A stretch of 64,000 nucleotides of DNA from Natronomonas moolapensis 8.8.11 (GCF_000591055.1 NC_020388.1:2294001-2358000), one strand, 5' to 3'. Counted from the first letter of the stretch, positions 43,229-51,916 are shown. Numbers and translations: made by a program. Notes: a model not told the origin generated them from the sequence alone.

Positions 43229-44016
43229 TCCTCGGACCCGTTCTCGTTCCGGTTCTGGTTCTGGTTCCGGCTCCGGTTCTCGTTCCCGCTCCGGTCGCTT
43301 GCTCCGCGTTCACTCCCGGCCGGCCCTCGACAGAGCTGTTCGTACCGCTCGAGGGCCGCCTCGACGGACGCGAACCGATCGGCGCTCGCATCTTCGATCA
43401 GTCGGCCGTCGTTCATGAACAACACCCGATCGGCCAGCCGGACGCCGCGTTCGAGGTCGTGGGTCGCAGCCAGTACCGTCCGGTCGTCGAGGTCCTCCAG
43501 AACCGCCTCGATGCGGTCGAGCGAGGCCCGGTCGAGACCGGTGTAAGGCTCGTCGAGAAGCAACACGTCGGGATCGTGAACCAGCGCGCGGGCGAGGGCG
43601 ACGCGCTTTCCCATTCCGTGGGAGAACCCGGCGACCCGCTCGCTGCCCCGTTCGGCGAGACCGACCGTTTCGAGTAGTTCCCCACAGACCGACTCCTCGA
43701 CGCCGTGCAGCCGTGCGTGGAGTCGGAGATTCTCCCGCGCGGTGAGGTCCTCGTACAGCATCGTCTCGTGGGTGAGCACGCCGATCCGCGAACGAACGCC
43801 GGCGCGTCCGTCGACGAGCGATTCGGATCCGATCTCGATCTCCCCGGACGTCGGGCGCGATAGCGACGCGAGCATCCTGATGAGCGTCGTCTTTCCGGCA
43901 CCGTTGGCTCCGACGACGACGGCCCGCTCCCCGTCGGCGAGCCGGAAGGAGACGTCCGAGACGCCGACGTGTGCGCCGAAGCGCTTCGAGACACCGGCAA
44001 CCGAGACGATCGACAT
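43225..44016 (-). CDS. ccmA: heme exporter ATPase CcmA (ABC type)
   Basis: 263 residues. Walker A VVGANGAGKTTLIRML (~34-49), signature FSHGMGKRVALARALVHD (~132-149, the SHGM form seen in ABC-2-type ATPases), Walker B DVLLLDEPYTGLDRAS (~151-166) and switch His in LAATHDLERG. The last ~30 residues are an odd Asn/Arg repeat (NENRSRNQNQNRNENGSEE) encoded by hexanucleotide-like DNA. Coupled to ccmB. Drives release of heme-CcmE from CcmC. Confidence 0.88.
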   Translation of the reverse strand: MSIVSVAGVSKRFGAHVGVSDVSFRLADGERAVVVGANGAGKTTLIRMLASLSRPTSGEIEIGSESLVDGRAGVRSRIGVLTHETMLYEDLTARENLRLHARLHGVEESVCGELLETVGLAERGSERVAGFSHGMGKRVALARALVHDPDVLLLDEPYTGLDRASLDRIEAVLEDLDDRTVLAATHDLERGVRLADRVLFMNDGRLIEDASADRFASVEAALERYEQLCRGPAGSERGASDRSGNENRSRNQNQNRNENGSEE

Positions 44017-44126
44017 ACCGAACGTAGCCGGACGCGCAAGTTAAGCGTTGTAATTCACCGTGCGCGAGCCCCGATGCCCGGTGCTGTCCCGGTATCGGGT
44101 ACTGGACGAAGGCTTGATGTGGTCCG

Positions 44127-44582
44127 ATGGATAATATGCGGCGTATGAACCGGAAGGCGAAGGCGATCGGCGGCGGCGTCGGAATCGTCGTCCTCCTGGC
44201 GATTCTGGCGTCGACGACGATGGGTGCGACGGCGGAGTTCGTCTCCCCGACGGACCTCGAGGAGACCGACGCCCACGAAGGCGACCTGGTGAAACTCGAG
44301 GGCCGGGTGGTCAATCTCCAGGACGGCGATCGGATCACGTTCGACGTCGCTGACGCGAACCACACGAAGGCAGTCGTCTACGACGGCCAGATGCCCGAGA
44401 CCATGTCGAAGGGGCGACTCGTGGTCGCGGAGGGCCACTTCGACGGCGAGACCGTTCACGCCGACTCGCTCACGGTCCGGGCGCACGAGGGTGAGGACGC
44501 CGCTCCCGAGGGGCACGATCACAGCTACAACGGAACGGGCAACGACTACGAGGGAACCGATGTCCCGTCGGCACCGTCGTGA
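44127..44582 (+). CDS. ccmE: heme chaperone CcmE
   Basis: 151 residues (ATG 44145 is an alternative start). A signal-anchor helix (AIGGGVGIVVLLAILAST) precedes an OB-fold: VKLEGRVVNLQDGDRITFDV and LVVAEGHFDGETVHADSL. The heme-binding region near the C-terminus reads GHDHSYNG, which fits HxxxY; archaeal CcmE proteins are often described with Cys in place of this His. Divergent from the ccmAB pair, sharing a ~110-bp promoter region. Confidence 0.83.
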   Translation: MDNMRRMNRKAKAIGGGVGIVVLLAILASTTMGATAEFVSPTDLEETDAHEGDLVKLEGRVVNLQDGDRITFDVADANHTKAVVYDGQMPETMSKGRLVVAEGHFDGETVHADSLTVRAHEGEDAAPEGHDHSYNGTGNDYEGTDVPSAPS

Positions 44583-44666
44583 TCGGCCGGTGGCTCGCTT
44601 CCGGGATACGCTGTTGATGGACGACAGTGCTCGACCCGCCGCCGACAAAACGGAGCGGAACCGACG

Positions 44667-46166
44667 ATGCGCACTCAGATCATGAACGACAAACTGTCCC
44701 TGAGGGCTGTTGCACTGTTCGCCAGCGGGGTTTCGGCCGTTGCGACCTCGTTTGCGATGTACGCTACCGGTGGATCGTTCGTCGTCTCCTCGTTCAACCG
44801 GATCGTTCTCGGGTACCTGCCTGGATGGTTCGTTTCGGGGGTACTCCAGCGGTTCGGATCGGTTGCTCTCGAGATGAGTATGCTCTTTTCGGGCGTGTTG
44901 CTTTCGGTCGTCCTCGGGGCGGCTGCCGTCGGCGGATACGCCCTCGGATCCCGTGCTCTGCCGTCTTATAACCGCCCTGTCGGCGTTTTCGTCGCCGCTG
45001 CCCTCGTCTTTTTCGGGGCGTTCGTGATCGTCGGTTCCGCCGCCGCGGTCGTCGCTCCCGCCGTCGTCGGCGGGGTCGTCGCGGCGTACTTTTTGCGTCG
45101 GACGCCCGGTTCCGGGGACGTCGATGTCGAGCGCCGATCGATCGTCCGCGCCGTCGGCGGCGTCGCGATGTTCAACGTCGTCGCACACGCCGCCGGGCTC
45201 CTCCGTCGCGATCAGACCCAGCGCGCCGAACGGGAGCTCCAACAGCGCGCCTCCCGGGTGCAGTCCGAACACATGCTCTCGGAGGCGGCGGCGGCCGGAC
45301 TCGACGCCGAGGGCATCAAGCCGCTGATCGCGGAGATCGGCGAGTTCTACAAAGTCGACATCAACCCGAGTCCGCCCTCGGTCGACGCCGACGCCTGGAG
45401 CCTTTCGATCACCGGACTCGTCGACGAGGAACTCGAACTCTCCTACGAGGACGTTCTCGGCTACGACGTCGTCCACCGGTACAAGACGATTCGCTGTCTG
45501 AGCGACGGCATCGACGGCGACACGATGGATACGGCTGTCTGGACCGGTTGTCGGGTCGAGGACATCCTCGAGGCGGCCGGCACCAACGGCGAGTACGCGA
45601 TGTTGAACGGCGCCGACGACTACTGGTACTCCCTGCCGCTATCCGACCTCGAGGACGCCGTGTTGGCCTACGGGATGAACGGCCTCGAGTTGCCGCAGGC
45701 CCACGGCTACCCGGTTCGGCTGCTCGTTCCGGACCGGTGGGGGAAGCTCCACGTCAAGTGGCTGACCGACATCGAGATCATCTCCGAAGACGAGAGCGGC
45801 TACTGGGAGGAGAAAGGCTGGCACGGGATGGGTCCGGTCAACGCGGTCACGAAGATCGACCGCATCAACCGCCCGTCCGGGCGGATACAGATCTGCGGGC
45901 ACGCCTACGCCGGCGCACGCGGCGTCGAGGCCGTCGAGGTCTCGGTCGACGGCGGCGAGACCTGGAACGAAGCGACGTTGAGCCAGCCGCTTCCGGACCC
46001 GGACACCGAACGGCAGTGGGTCTACGAGTTCGAACCGGACCGCGACAGCCACGAGGTGTACGCGCGGACGATCGACGGCGAGGGGTCGGTGCAACCCGAA
46101 GAGCGGACCGAGCCGTACCCGAACGGTGCCACCGGGTGGGTTAGCCGAACGCTGCGCGCGGAGTGA
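44667..46166 (+). CDS. sulfite oxidase-type molybdoenzyme with N-terminal membrane domain
   Basis: 499 residues (ATG 44682 also possible). Residues ~5-145 contain about four hydrophobic helices. The molybdopterin domain (~225-400) carries the Mo-ligand Cys in KTIRCLSDGIDGDTMDTAVW, and AYGMNGLELPQAHGYPVRLL, VPDRWGKLHVKWLTDIEI and the dimerisation domain GHAYAGARGVEAVEVSVDGG follow. It resembles sulfite oxidase/YedY-like enzymes tethered to the membrane. It lies 84 bp after ccmE, so a c-type cytochrome may be its electron acceptor. Physiological substrate not certain. Confidence 0.82.
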   Translation: MRTQIMNDKLSLRAVALFASGVSAVATSFAMYATGGSFVVSSFNRIVLGYLPGWFVSGVLQRFGSVALEMSMLFSGVLLSVVLGAAAVGGYALGSRALPSYNRPVGVFVAAALVFFGAFVIVGSAAAVVAPAVVGGVVAAYFLRRTPGSGDVDVERRSIVRAVGGVAMFNVVAHAAGLLRRDQTQRAERELQQRASRVQSEHMLSEAAAAGLDAEGIKPLIAEIGEFYKVDINPSPPSVDADAWSLSITGLVDEELELSYEDVLGYDVVHRYKTIRCLSDGIDGDTMDTAVWTGCRVEDILEAAGTNGEYAMLNGADDYWYSLPLSDLEDAVLAYGMNGLELPQAHGYPVRLLVPDRWGKLHVKWLTDIEIISEDESGYWEEKGWHGMGPVNAVTKIDRINRPSGRIQICGHAYAGARGVEAVEVSVDGGETWNEATLSQPLPDPDTERQWVYEFEPDRDSHEVYARTIDGEGSVQPEERTEPYPNGATGWVSRTLRAE

Positions 46167-46194
46167 CGGAGAACGCTTCTCGCCGGATCACAGG

Positions 46195-46329
46195 CTAGGA
46201 GTCGCGATCTGAGGCGGCGATATCCTCTAGGCGCCGTTCGGCCTCCGAGAGCCGGCTGCGGAGGTGCAGCACGTATACGACGAGCGCCGCGAAGATGGTT
46301 CCGTAGCCGAAGACGAGTAACGGTTCCAT
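46195..46329 (-). CDS. ccmD: CcmD-like small membrane protein
   Basis: 44 residues: one helix (LLVFGYGTIFAALVVYVLHL) followed by a charged amphipathic tail (RSRLSEAERRLEDIAASDRD). This is the exact layout of CcmD, the small adaptor that links CcmC, CcmAB and CcmE. It lies 6 bp downstream of ccmC in the same direction. Short length and low complexity make family assignment rest mainly on position and topology. Confidence 0.75.
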   Translation of the reverse strand: MEPLLVFGYGTIFAALVVYVLHLRSRLSEAERRLEDIAASDRDS

Positions 46330-46335
46330 GAGGGG

Positions 46336-47082
46336 TCAGTCGTCCCCCATCGGTTTTTGTGTTTCCGTCGTTGTCCGGTGTTTCAACGAGTCTACTCTCG
46401 CGGAGAGCTCTCTGACCCGGACCCGGCTCCCCAGCAGGTAGACGTACAGCGACAACACCGCAATCACCGAGACGAGCAGTACCGAAGCCGTGATCGTGGC
46501 CTCGGTTTCGGGGTTCCCGACTGACGGCGAGTGAAGCCTAGCGGTCCACAGCCGCGTCGAAGCGTACGAGATCGGGACCGTGATAAACCCGACGACGCCG
46601 TACACCGACGCGAGCCGCGATACCGATCCGGACCCGCCAGCGCCGGAGTAGATGATCAAGTAGCCGGCATAGATGAACCAGATGAACAGGAACGTCACGA
46701 GCCGGATATCGGACCAGTCCCACCAGGTGTTCCAGATGACGCGACCCCAGACGCTGCCCGTCACGAGCGTCAGCGTCACGAACACGAAACCGATCTCGCC
46801 CGAGGCGTGTGCGAGCTGTTCCCAAAACCGCGTCGCGGTCACGAGATAGAGGACGCACCCGAGGAACGTAACTGTGAGCGCAATCCCGCCGACGACCGCT
46901 ATCGGGACGTGCCAGTACGCGATGCGATTGATGCCGTGGGCGACGCCGTACATCGACTCCGAGGCGTACCCGAACACCGACCCGACCGACGCGAGTCCCA
47001 ACAGCAGGGTCAGATATCCGGGGATCGAACTCCTGAACACCCGACGCAGAAGCCCCACGACGGAACGCTCGTACCGGTTCAT
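46336..47082 (-). CDS. ccmC: heme delivery protein CcmC
   Basis: 248 residues from ATG 47082 (MNRYERSVVGL), chosen over a 16-codon-longer frame. Six helices. The WWD motif is TGSVWGRVIWNTWWDWSDIR (~residues 118-137), flanked by His residues in RIAYWHVPIAVVGG (~60) and later segments. CcmC binds heme through this motif and presents it to CcmE. It overlaps nothing upstream but is tightly followed by the CcmD-like gene. Confidence 0.9.
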   Translation of the reverse strand: MNRYERSVVGLLRRVFRSSIPGYLTLLLGLASVGSVFGYASESMYGVAHGINRIAYWHVPIAVVGGIALTVTFLGCVLYLVTATRFWEQLAHASGEIGFVFVTLTLVTGSVWGRVIWNTWWDWSDIRLVTFLFIWFIYAGYLIIYSGAGGSGSVSRLASVYGVVGFITVPISYASTRLWTARLHSPSVGNPETEATITASVLLVSVIAVLSLYVYLLGSRVRVRELSARVDSLKHRTTTETQKPMGDD

Positions 47083-47148
47083 ACGATGGGGTACACGTTG
47101 GCCGATAAAAAACACACGCAGTGTTCCCACCCGGGGCGCGAGCGGCAG

Positions 47149-47484
47149 TCAGGTAACGCTCGCGACGACGAGGAGGTTCCAGGCGGTGACGCCGCCGCCA
47201 ACGAGAGCGAGCGCCAACGGAACTGCGATCCGGCCCGGCGTCCGGAGCATCACCCAAACCGCATAGAACGATCCGAAGACGGTCGCTTTAACGAGAAGCA
47301 GAGCACGTGGGCCGTACACCTCGATGAGGGGCCCAGCGACCGGCCCTGCCTCCGCAACCCCGCCCACGGAGAGTCCCCAAAGCGTCGTTGCGGTGTCACC
47401 GATTCCGTACAACAGGATCGCGGCGACCCAAACCCAAATCTGAAGATCCCGACCGCCGATCACGGCGACCGTCGTATCGCTCAC
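47149..47484 (-). CDS. small membrane protein, DUF5658-like
   Basis: 111 residues with three helices. ILLYGIGDTATTLWGLSVGG (~23-42), AEAGPVAGPLIEVYGPRALL (~44-63) and the following helix match DUF5658, a family of unknown function. Located upstream of ccmC on the same strand with a 66-bp gap, so possibly in the same transcript, but no functional link to cytochrome c biogenesis is established. Confidence 0.65.
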   Translation of the reverse strand: MSDTTVAVIGGRDLQIWVWVAAILLYGIGDTATTLWGLSVGGVAEAGPVAGPLIEVYGPRALLLVKATVFGSFYAVWVMLRTPGRIAVPLALALVGGGVTAWNLLVVASVT

Positions 47485-47499
47485 GGTTGGATGCTGGGC

Positions 47500-47634
47500 T
47501 CAGAGCGTCATAACTGCAACGCCGGTGACCGAAACGAGACACGCGAGCGCCAACAGAATCACGAAGTCGACAGTGGGAGTAATGTACGCTTCCCGGGTCG
47601 GCGCCTCGGCCGCGTTCGCGTTGTCTGTAGCCAT
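47500..47634 (-). CDS. very small single-helix membrane protein
   Basis: 44 residues from ATG 47634: a polar N-terminus (MATDNANAAEAPTREAY) and one helix (FVILLALACLVSVTGVAVMT). It precedes the DUF5658-like gene by 15 bp and is likely cotranscribed with it. It could be a subunit or regulator of a membrane complex; unknown. Confidence 0.5.
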   Translation of the reverse strand: MATDNANAAEAPTREAYITPTVDFVILLALACLVSVTGVAVMTL

Positions 47635-47765
47635 GTCTGTGATACCCGACGAGCGGGCTTCAATGCCGACCCGGTTTCGAGCGGTGAGCCACACCGCCCC
47701 CGGCGAAACGCCCCCACCGCCACGAGACGGTTCGTTTCAAGTAGGTGGCCCGCGGACCCCATCGC

Positions 47766-48197
47766 ATGTACGATTCGATCCTTTTGCCGACGGACGGTAG
47801 CGAACGCGCCGCCGCCGCCCTGAAGCACGCGCTCGGTGCCGTAAACGCCTACGACGCTTCCTTGCACGTCATCTCGGTCGTCGACCAGCGGGTCGTTCTC
47901 GCCGCCGACGCCGAAGACAAATCGGACGTCCGCTCCGAACTGGCCGAGGAAGCCACCGAAGCCGTCGCGGACCTGGCCGCCCGAGCCGAGGACGACGACG
48001 TCGCCGTCACCACTGCGACGCCGGACGGCGTCCCCTATCGGGAGATCCTCTCGTACGCCGATGGGTCCGATATCGACCTCCTCACGCTCGGCACCCACGG
48101 CCGAACCGGCCGGGAGAAACGGCTCAACCTCGGGAGCACGACCGAGCGCGTCGTCAAAGCGGCCGACCGACCGGTGCTCGTCGTCGATATCAGCTGA
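47766..48197 (+). CDS. universal stress protein (UspA family)
   Basis: 143 residues. MYDSILLPTDGSERAAAALK at the N-terminus and the ATP-binding tail LGTHGRTGREKRLNLGSTTE (G-2x-G-9x-G-S/T) followed by VVKAADRPVLVVDI are diagnostic. The presence of the glycine/serine motif suggests an ATP-binding member. It converges on the FAH gene with 1 bp between the stops. Confidence 0.9.
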   Translation: MYDSILLPTDGSERAAAALKHALGAVNAYDASLHVISVVDQRVVLAADAEDKSDVRSELAEEATEAVADLAARAEDDDVAVTTATPDGVPYREILSYADGSDIDLLTLGTHGRTGREKRLNLGSTTERVVKAADRPVLVVDIS

Positions 48198-48198
48198 G

Positions 48199-48903
48199 CT
48201 ACTCGACGGTGTTTCTGAGCGTCCCGATCCCCTCGTAGTGGATCTCGATCTCGTCGCCACGCTCGAGGAGGCCGGGGTTCGCCGGGCTGCCGAAGCTGAT
48301 CACGTCGCCCGGCTCGAAGGTGAACCGTTCGGAGAGAAACGAAATCGTCTCGCGTGGCTTGTTGAACATGTTCTCGGTGTTGTCCTCCTGGCGGCGTTCG
48401 CCGTTTATATGCGTCGTCATCTCCACCCCGACCGGCTCGATGTCCGCGATGACCGGACCGAGCGGTCCCGACGAGTCGAACGCCTTGCGGGCCGTCCGCC
48501 GCTCCTGGTCGAGGCAGTCGAGGTCGTTGAGGATCGTATAGCCCCGGACGACGTCGTCGACGTCCTCCTCCGAGACGTTCTTACACTCGGTCCCGATCAC
48601 CGCTGCGAGCTCCCCTGCGTATGTCAACTCCGAGGTGAAACTCGGATACGGAATCGGCGTTTCGGGGGCGTGCAGCGAGACCGGCGGCTTGATGAAGAAG
48701 TCCGGTTTCTCCGGGACCTCGTAGTCCATCTGTTCGACCTTCTCGCCGAAGTTTCGGCCGACACAGTAGAAGGCGGACGGCTCACACGGCGCGAGTAGTT
48801 CGTACTCGGTCGGCTCGTAGGTCCCCTCGTCCGTTCGGACGGTCCCGTCGTCGTACTCCCCCTCGAGAACGCCATCTTGGGTTTCGATCCGCGCGTGCTT
48901 CAT
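48199..48903 (-). CDS. fumarylacetoacetate hydrolase family protein
   Basis: 234 residues from ATG 48903 (MKHARIETQDG). FYCVGRNFGEKVEQMDYEVP (~45-64), SLHAPETPIPYP, the metal-site segment LTYAGELAAVIGTECKNVSE (~91-110, with Glu in AGELA), GYTILNDLDCLDQER and ISFGSPANPGLLERGDEIEI match FAH-domain hydrolases/decarboxylases of aromatic or keto-acid degradation. Exact substrate unknown. Follows the MmgE/PrpD gene by 25 bp on the same strand. Confidence 0.87.
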   Translation of the reverse strand: MKHARIETQDGVLEGEYDDGTVRTDEGTYEPTEYELLAPCEPSAFYCVGRNFGEKVEQMDYEVPEKPDFFIKPPVSLHAPETPIPYPSFTSELTYAGELAAVIGTECKNVSEEDVDDVVRGYTILNDLDCLDQERRTARKAFDSSGPLGPVIADIEPVGVEMTTHINGERRQEDNTENMFNKPRETISFLSERFTFEPGDVISFGSPANPGLLERGDEIEIHYEGIGTLRNTVE

Positions 48904-48928
48904 ACGGGCCTTGGCGGTCGCCGGTTTC

Positions 48929-50530
48929 TTACGTGTTGCCATCGCCGCCGGCGCGCCGGCTCGCACTCCCCTCGAACAGCCACCCGAGGCGGACCTCGGG
49001 CGCCTCGTCGATCCGGGACAGCCGATCGGTCCGGCTCCGGGCCACCGACTCGGATACTCCGAGCGCTTCGAGGGATTCACGGCACTTCCGTCTGGCGACC
49101 GCTCTGAGCTCGGCTGGCGGTGCGCCGGCGACGCCCGACGGGCGCTCGAGGCGCCCCTCGACGGCCCGCTCATCGGCCGTCCGGACGACGACACGGGCGC
49201 CGATCCGCCGCTCGACCTTCGAGGGGTCCGGAACGTCGGCCAGCCGTCGTCCTGCTCCGAGCACTGCCGATGGGTGTCTGAGCGTCGCGCGCGCCCCGAC
49301 GATTCGGGCGGTCTTCGGAGCGACCGCTCGCCCCATCCCGTCGAACTCGATCCCCTCGGGAACCGACGATCGGAGCGCGGCGATCGTCAGCGCGGGCTCG
49401 TGGGTAAGCTCGACGCGCTCGGCGATCCGCGGTATCGCGCCCCGTCCGCCACGGGCTCCGACCCGCTGTGGCGTGTTCTCCCCGTGGACGAGCGCCTCCG
49501 CCGTCGCTCGACGGACCGAGCGAACCGCCGCAGCGATTGGGGTGCGACTGTCCTCGATGTATCGATTCGCGACCGCGTCCATCGAGCACAGCGCGTGGGG
49601 ACCGTACACTTCGACCGCTCGGACCGTCGTCCGTCCGCGGTCGAAACGCCCCCTCGCCTCGAGAGCTGCCTCCGTCGCTGCCGCCACGTAGGCGCTCCCT
49701 GGAACGAGCCCGACGCTCAGTGCGGCGGTGTGCCAACGCTCGCCGAACCCAGAGAGATACCCCCACGCCGGTCGACGACAGAGCCCGGACAGCAACCCCT
49801 CGTCGCCCTCGATCAGATCTGTCCGTCCCTCGATTCCCGACCGGGCGCTCTCGACCGCGGCGAGCCCGGTCCGGATCGGCGCCGCCGGCCGCCAGACGCC
49901 GGCGTCGGCTCCGAGCGCCGACCGCTCGATCGGTCGTGGCGGTTCGGACAGCGCTGTCGCGAGTGCGTCCGCGAGCGTGTCAGGACTGTCGTCTTCGATC
50001 ACTGCACGTCCGGTCGCCGCACCGGCGGCGTGTATCCAGGCCGCATCGGGGCCGGCGAACGATCCGGTCGTCACCGCCGCGCCGAGCCGCGCTGCGATCT
50101 CGTTCGCAGCGACCTGCGCGACGAGGAGTTCCTCGCCGTCGGCCCCCGTGGCTTCGGCGTACGCCAGCGGGACGAACACACAACTGGCGTCCGTTCGGCC
50201 GCCGAGGACCGACCCGTCGAACTCGAGTGCCGACGCGAGAACGCCGTTGTTCACGGCGGCGGTCGCCGGGGCGGTTCGCCCGCCGCCGAGAACCGTCGTC
50301 TCCGCTCCCGACGATTCCATCGACCCCCGGATCCGGTCGCCGATCGGGTGCGTTCCGGTCCGGAGCGCGGCGCCGACACCGCTCGTCAACTGCGCTCTCC
50401 CGGCGCGTCGGACTGGGTGAGGGATGTCGCTGTAGGACAGTGCTGCCGCCCAGCCTGCAGCGCGCTCGAGAAACGGCTCCGCCGGCCGACTCGGCCCGCC
50501 GACGAACGGAATCCAATCGGGGGTGTCCAT
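48929..50530 (-). CDS. MmgE/PrpD family protein (2-methylcitrate dehydratase-like)
   Basis: 533 residues. The MmgE/PrpD pattern is seen in AERAAGWAAALSYSDIPHPV-like N-terminal helices, GGGRTAPATAAVNNGVLASA followed by LEFDGS (~83-106), VAANEIAARLGAAVTTGSFA (~139-158) and ERWHTAALSVGLVPGSA (~270). The family includes 2-methylcitrate and other dehydratases. With the downstream FAH gene it may form a small catabolic operon. The C-terminal ~60 residues are unusually Arg/Ser-rich. Substrate unassigned. Confidence 0.72.
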   Translation of the reverse strand: MDTPDWIPFVGGPSRPAEPFLERAAGWAAALSYSDIPHPVRRAGRAQLTSGVGAALRTGTHPIGDRIRGSMESSGAETTVLGGGRTAPATAAVNNGVLASALEFDGSVLGGRTDASCVFVPLAYAEATGADGEELLVAQVAANEIAARLGAAVTTGSFAGPDAAWIHAAGAATGRAVIEDDSPDTLADALATALSEPPRPIERSALGADAGVWRPAAPIRTGLAAVESARSGIEGRTDLIEGDEGLLSGLCRRPAWGYLSGFGERWHTAALSVGLVPGSAYVAAATEAALEARGRFDRGRTTVRAVEVYGPHALCSMDAVANRYIEDSRTPIAAAVRSVRRATAEALVHGENTPQRVGARGGRGAIPRIAERVELTHEPALTIAALRSSVPEGIEFDGMGRAVAPKTARIVGARATLRHPSAVLGAGRRLADVPDPSKVERRIGARVVVRTADERAVEGRLERPSGVAGAPPAELRAVARRKCRESLEALGVSESVARSRTDRLSRIDEAPEVRLGWLFEGSASRRAGGDGNT

Positions 50531-50577
50531 CGGTCGCCCCGACGGCTGCCGCCGGTTTAGATCGTTCGGTCAGGGCG

Positions 50578-51264
50578 CTACTCGACGGGACGGACGAGTT
50601 CCGGGCGATCGTTCGAGGGATCGTTGACAGCCGGCGACACCGGGTAGGCGCGAAACTCGTCGGCGGGCGCGGGTTCGAACGAGACGCTCTCGCCCTCCAG
50701 CCACGCCGCCTCCGAGTCGGGGGTGAGAATCACCGCCATCCGGTGGTGAAGCGGTTCGACGACCGCGTTGGGATCGGTGGTCAACACGGTGAACGTCTCC
50801 AGCGGTTCGACGCCCTCCGGTTCGGCACCCCCGCCCGAGAACGCGCCGAGCCCCGTCTGTGTCGTCTCGGGCGTCCAGCGTTCGTAGAGTCCCGCCATCG
50901 CGAACGGTCGATCGTCCTCGAAGGCGACGCGGTACGGCCGCTTGCCGTCACCGGTGTCGGCCCACTCGTAGAAGCCGTCGGCCGGGACGAGACAGCGCCG
51001 TTTCCCGTACGCCTCGGCGAAGGCTGGCTTCTCGCTGACGGTCTCGGACCGAGCGTTGATGTAGCTCTCCGTCGCGTCGTCGGCCCACCGCGGAACGAGC
51101 CCCCACTCGAGGTGACGAACCTTGTCGGGCTCTTCGTCGGTAATCACCGGAAGCGTCTGTCCCGGCGTGGCGTTGTACCGCGGCTCGAAGCCGTCCCCGA
51201 ACGACGCGCCGAAGCGCGACTCGAGATCCGTTTGCGGGGCGAAGAGACTGTAGCGGCCACACAT
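50578..51264 (-). CDS. SOS response-associated peptidase (YedK/HMCES family)
   Basis: 228 residues. MCGRYSLFAPQTDLESRFGA places the catalytic Cys2 at the N-terminus. RYNATPGQTLPVITDEE, LEWGLVPRWADDATESYINA, RSETVSEKPAFAEAYGKRRC, LVPADGFYEWADTGDGKRPY (active-site Glu) and EPLHHRMAVIL (active-site His) complete the family. It forms a thiazolidine crosslink with abasic sites in single-stranded DNA and shields them. The longer upstream frame was rejected because Cys2 must follow the initiator Met. Confidence 0.93.
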   Translation of the reverse strand: MCGRYSLFAPQTDLESRFGASFGDGFEPRYNATPGQTLPVITDEEPDKVRHLEWGLVPRWADDATESYINARSETVSEKPAFAEAYGKRRCLVPADGFYEWADTGDGKRPYRVAFEDDRPFAMAGLYERWTPETTQTGLGAFSGGGAEPEGVEPLETFTVLTTDPNAVVEPLHHRMAVILTPDSEAAWLEGESVSFEPAPADEFRAYPVSPAVNDPSNDRPELVRPVE

Positions 51265-51495
51265 ACACGGCAGTATGGCCCCGAATTCGATATAGGTGGC
51301 GAACAGGCGGAGCGGTCGGCCCCGATGGCGTCCGACGGCGGCACTCCGCGCTCGCGCCCAAACCGGCCGTCGGCTGTCGACTACCTCACGCGATGAGTGC
51401 GCCCGTCTCAGTATATAAACGTTCGTCGCGGTGTCGATCGTGAGCGGCCACCCAAACGCCCTCGAATTTAAACGATATCGCGGCGTAGAACCGAT

Positions 51496-51876
51496 GTGTC
51501 GGACGACGACCCGACGTTCTCGATCCCGCAACGGCCGATCCGTCGCTACCGGAGACACGGCGGCGTCGAATACGAGGGCGAAACCGTATTTACGCTTCGG
51601 CCGGAGCGCGACTCCGGAGAGCGATCGCTCACCGCGCTCGCCGAGTCGGTGCTCGAACGGGGACCGTATCGGTACGGCGATTGGTTCGACCTGCCAATGC
51701 CGGTGTATCTCGCCCATGACGACGGAACCGGAGACACGTTTCGGGTCGCCATCCGCGACGGGACGATCAAGCTGTACGTCCTCCCGGACACCGATCCACC
51801 GGGGCTTCGGGCGTTCTACAATCGGCTGACCCGACGGTCCGAGTCGTCGTGGACCGTAACCTGTCGATCCGACTGA
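51496..51876 (+). CDS. conserved hypothetical protein
   Basis: 126 residues from a GTG start. Beta-rich: VEYEGETVFTLRPERDSGER, YRYGDWFDLPMPVYLAHDDG, DTFRVAIRDGTIKLYVLPDT and LRAFYNRLTRRSESSWTVTC. No membrane helix and no metal motif. A TTTAAACG-like element lies about 25 nt upstream of the GTG. Divergent from the YedK-like gene. Function unknown. Confidence 0.55.
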   Translation: MSDDDPTFSIPQRPIRRYRRHGGVEYEGETVFTLRPERDSGERSLTALAESVLERGPYRYGDWFDLPMPVYLAHDDGTGDTFRVAIRDGTIKLYVLPDTDPPGLRAFYNRLTRRSESSWTVTCRSD

Positions 51877-51916
51877 CATTGACACCTCGATACGCGCGTC
51901 GAACGACGCGAGACCG

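Noticed and set aside
48911-51396. Large plus-strand frames opposite MmgE/PrpD and the YedK-like gene.
   Set aside because: Same shadow-frame character; the minus-strand products carry clear family motifs.
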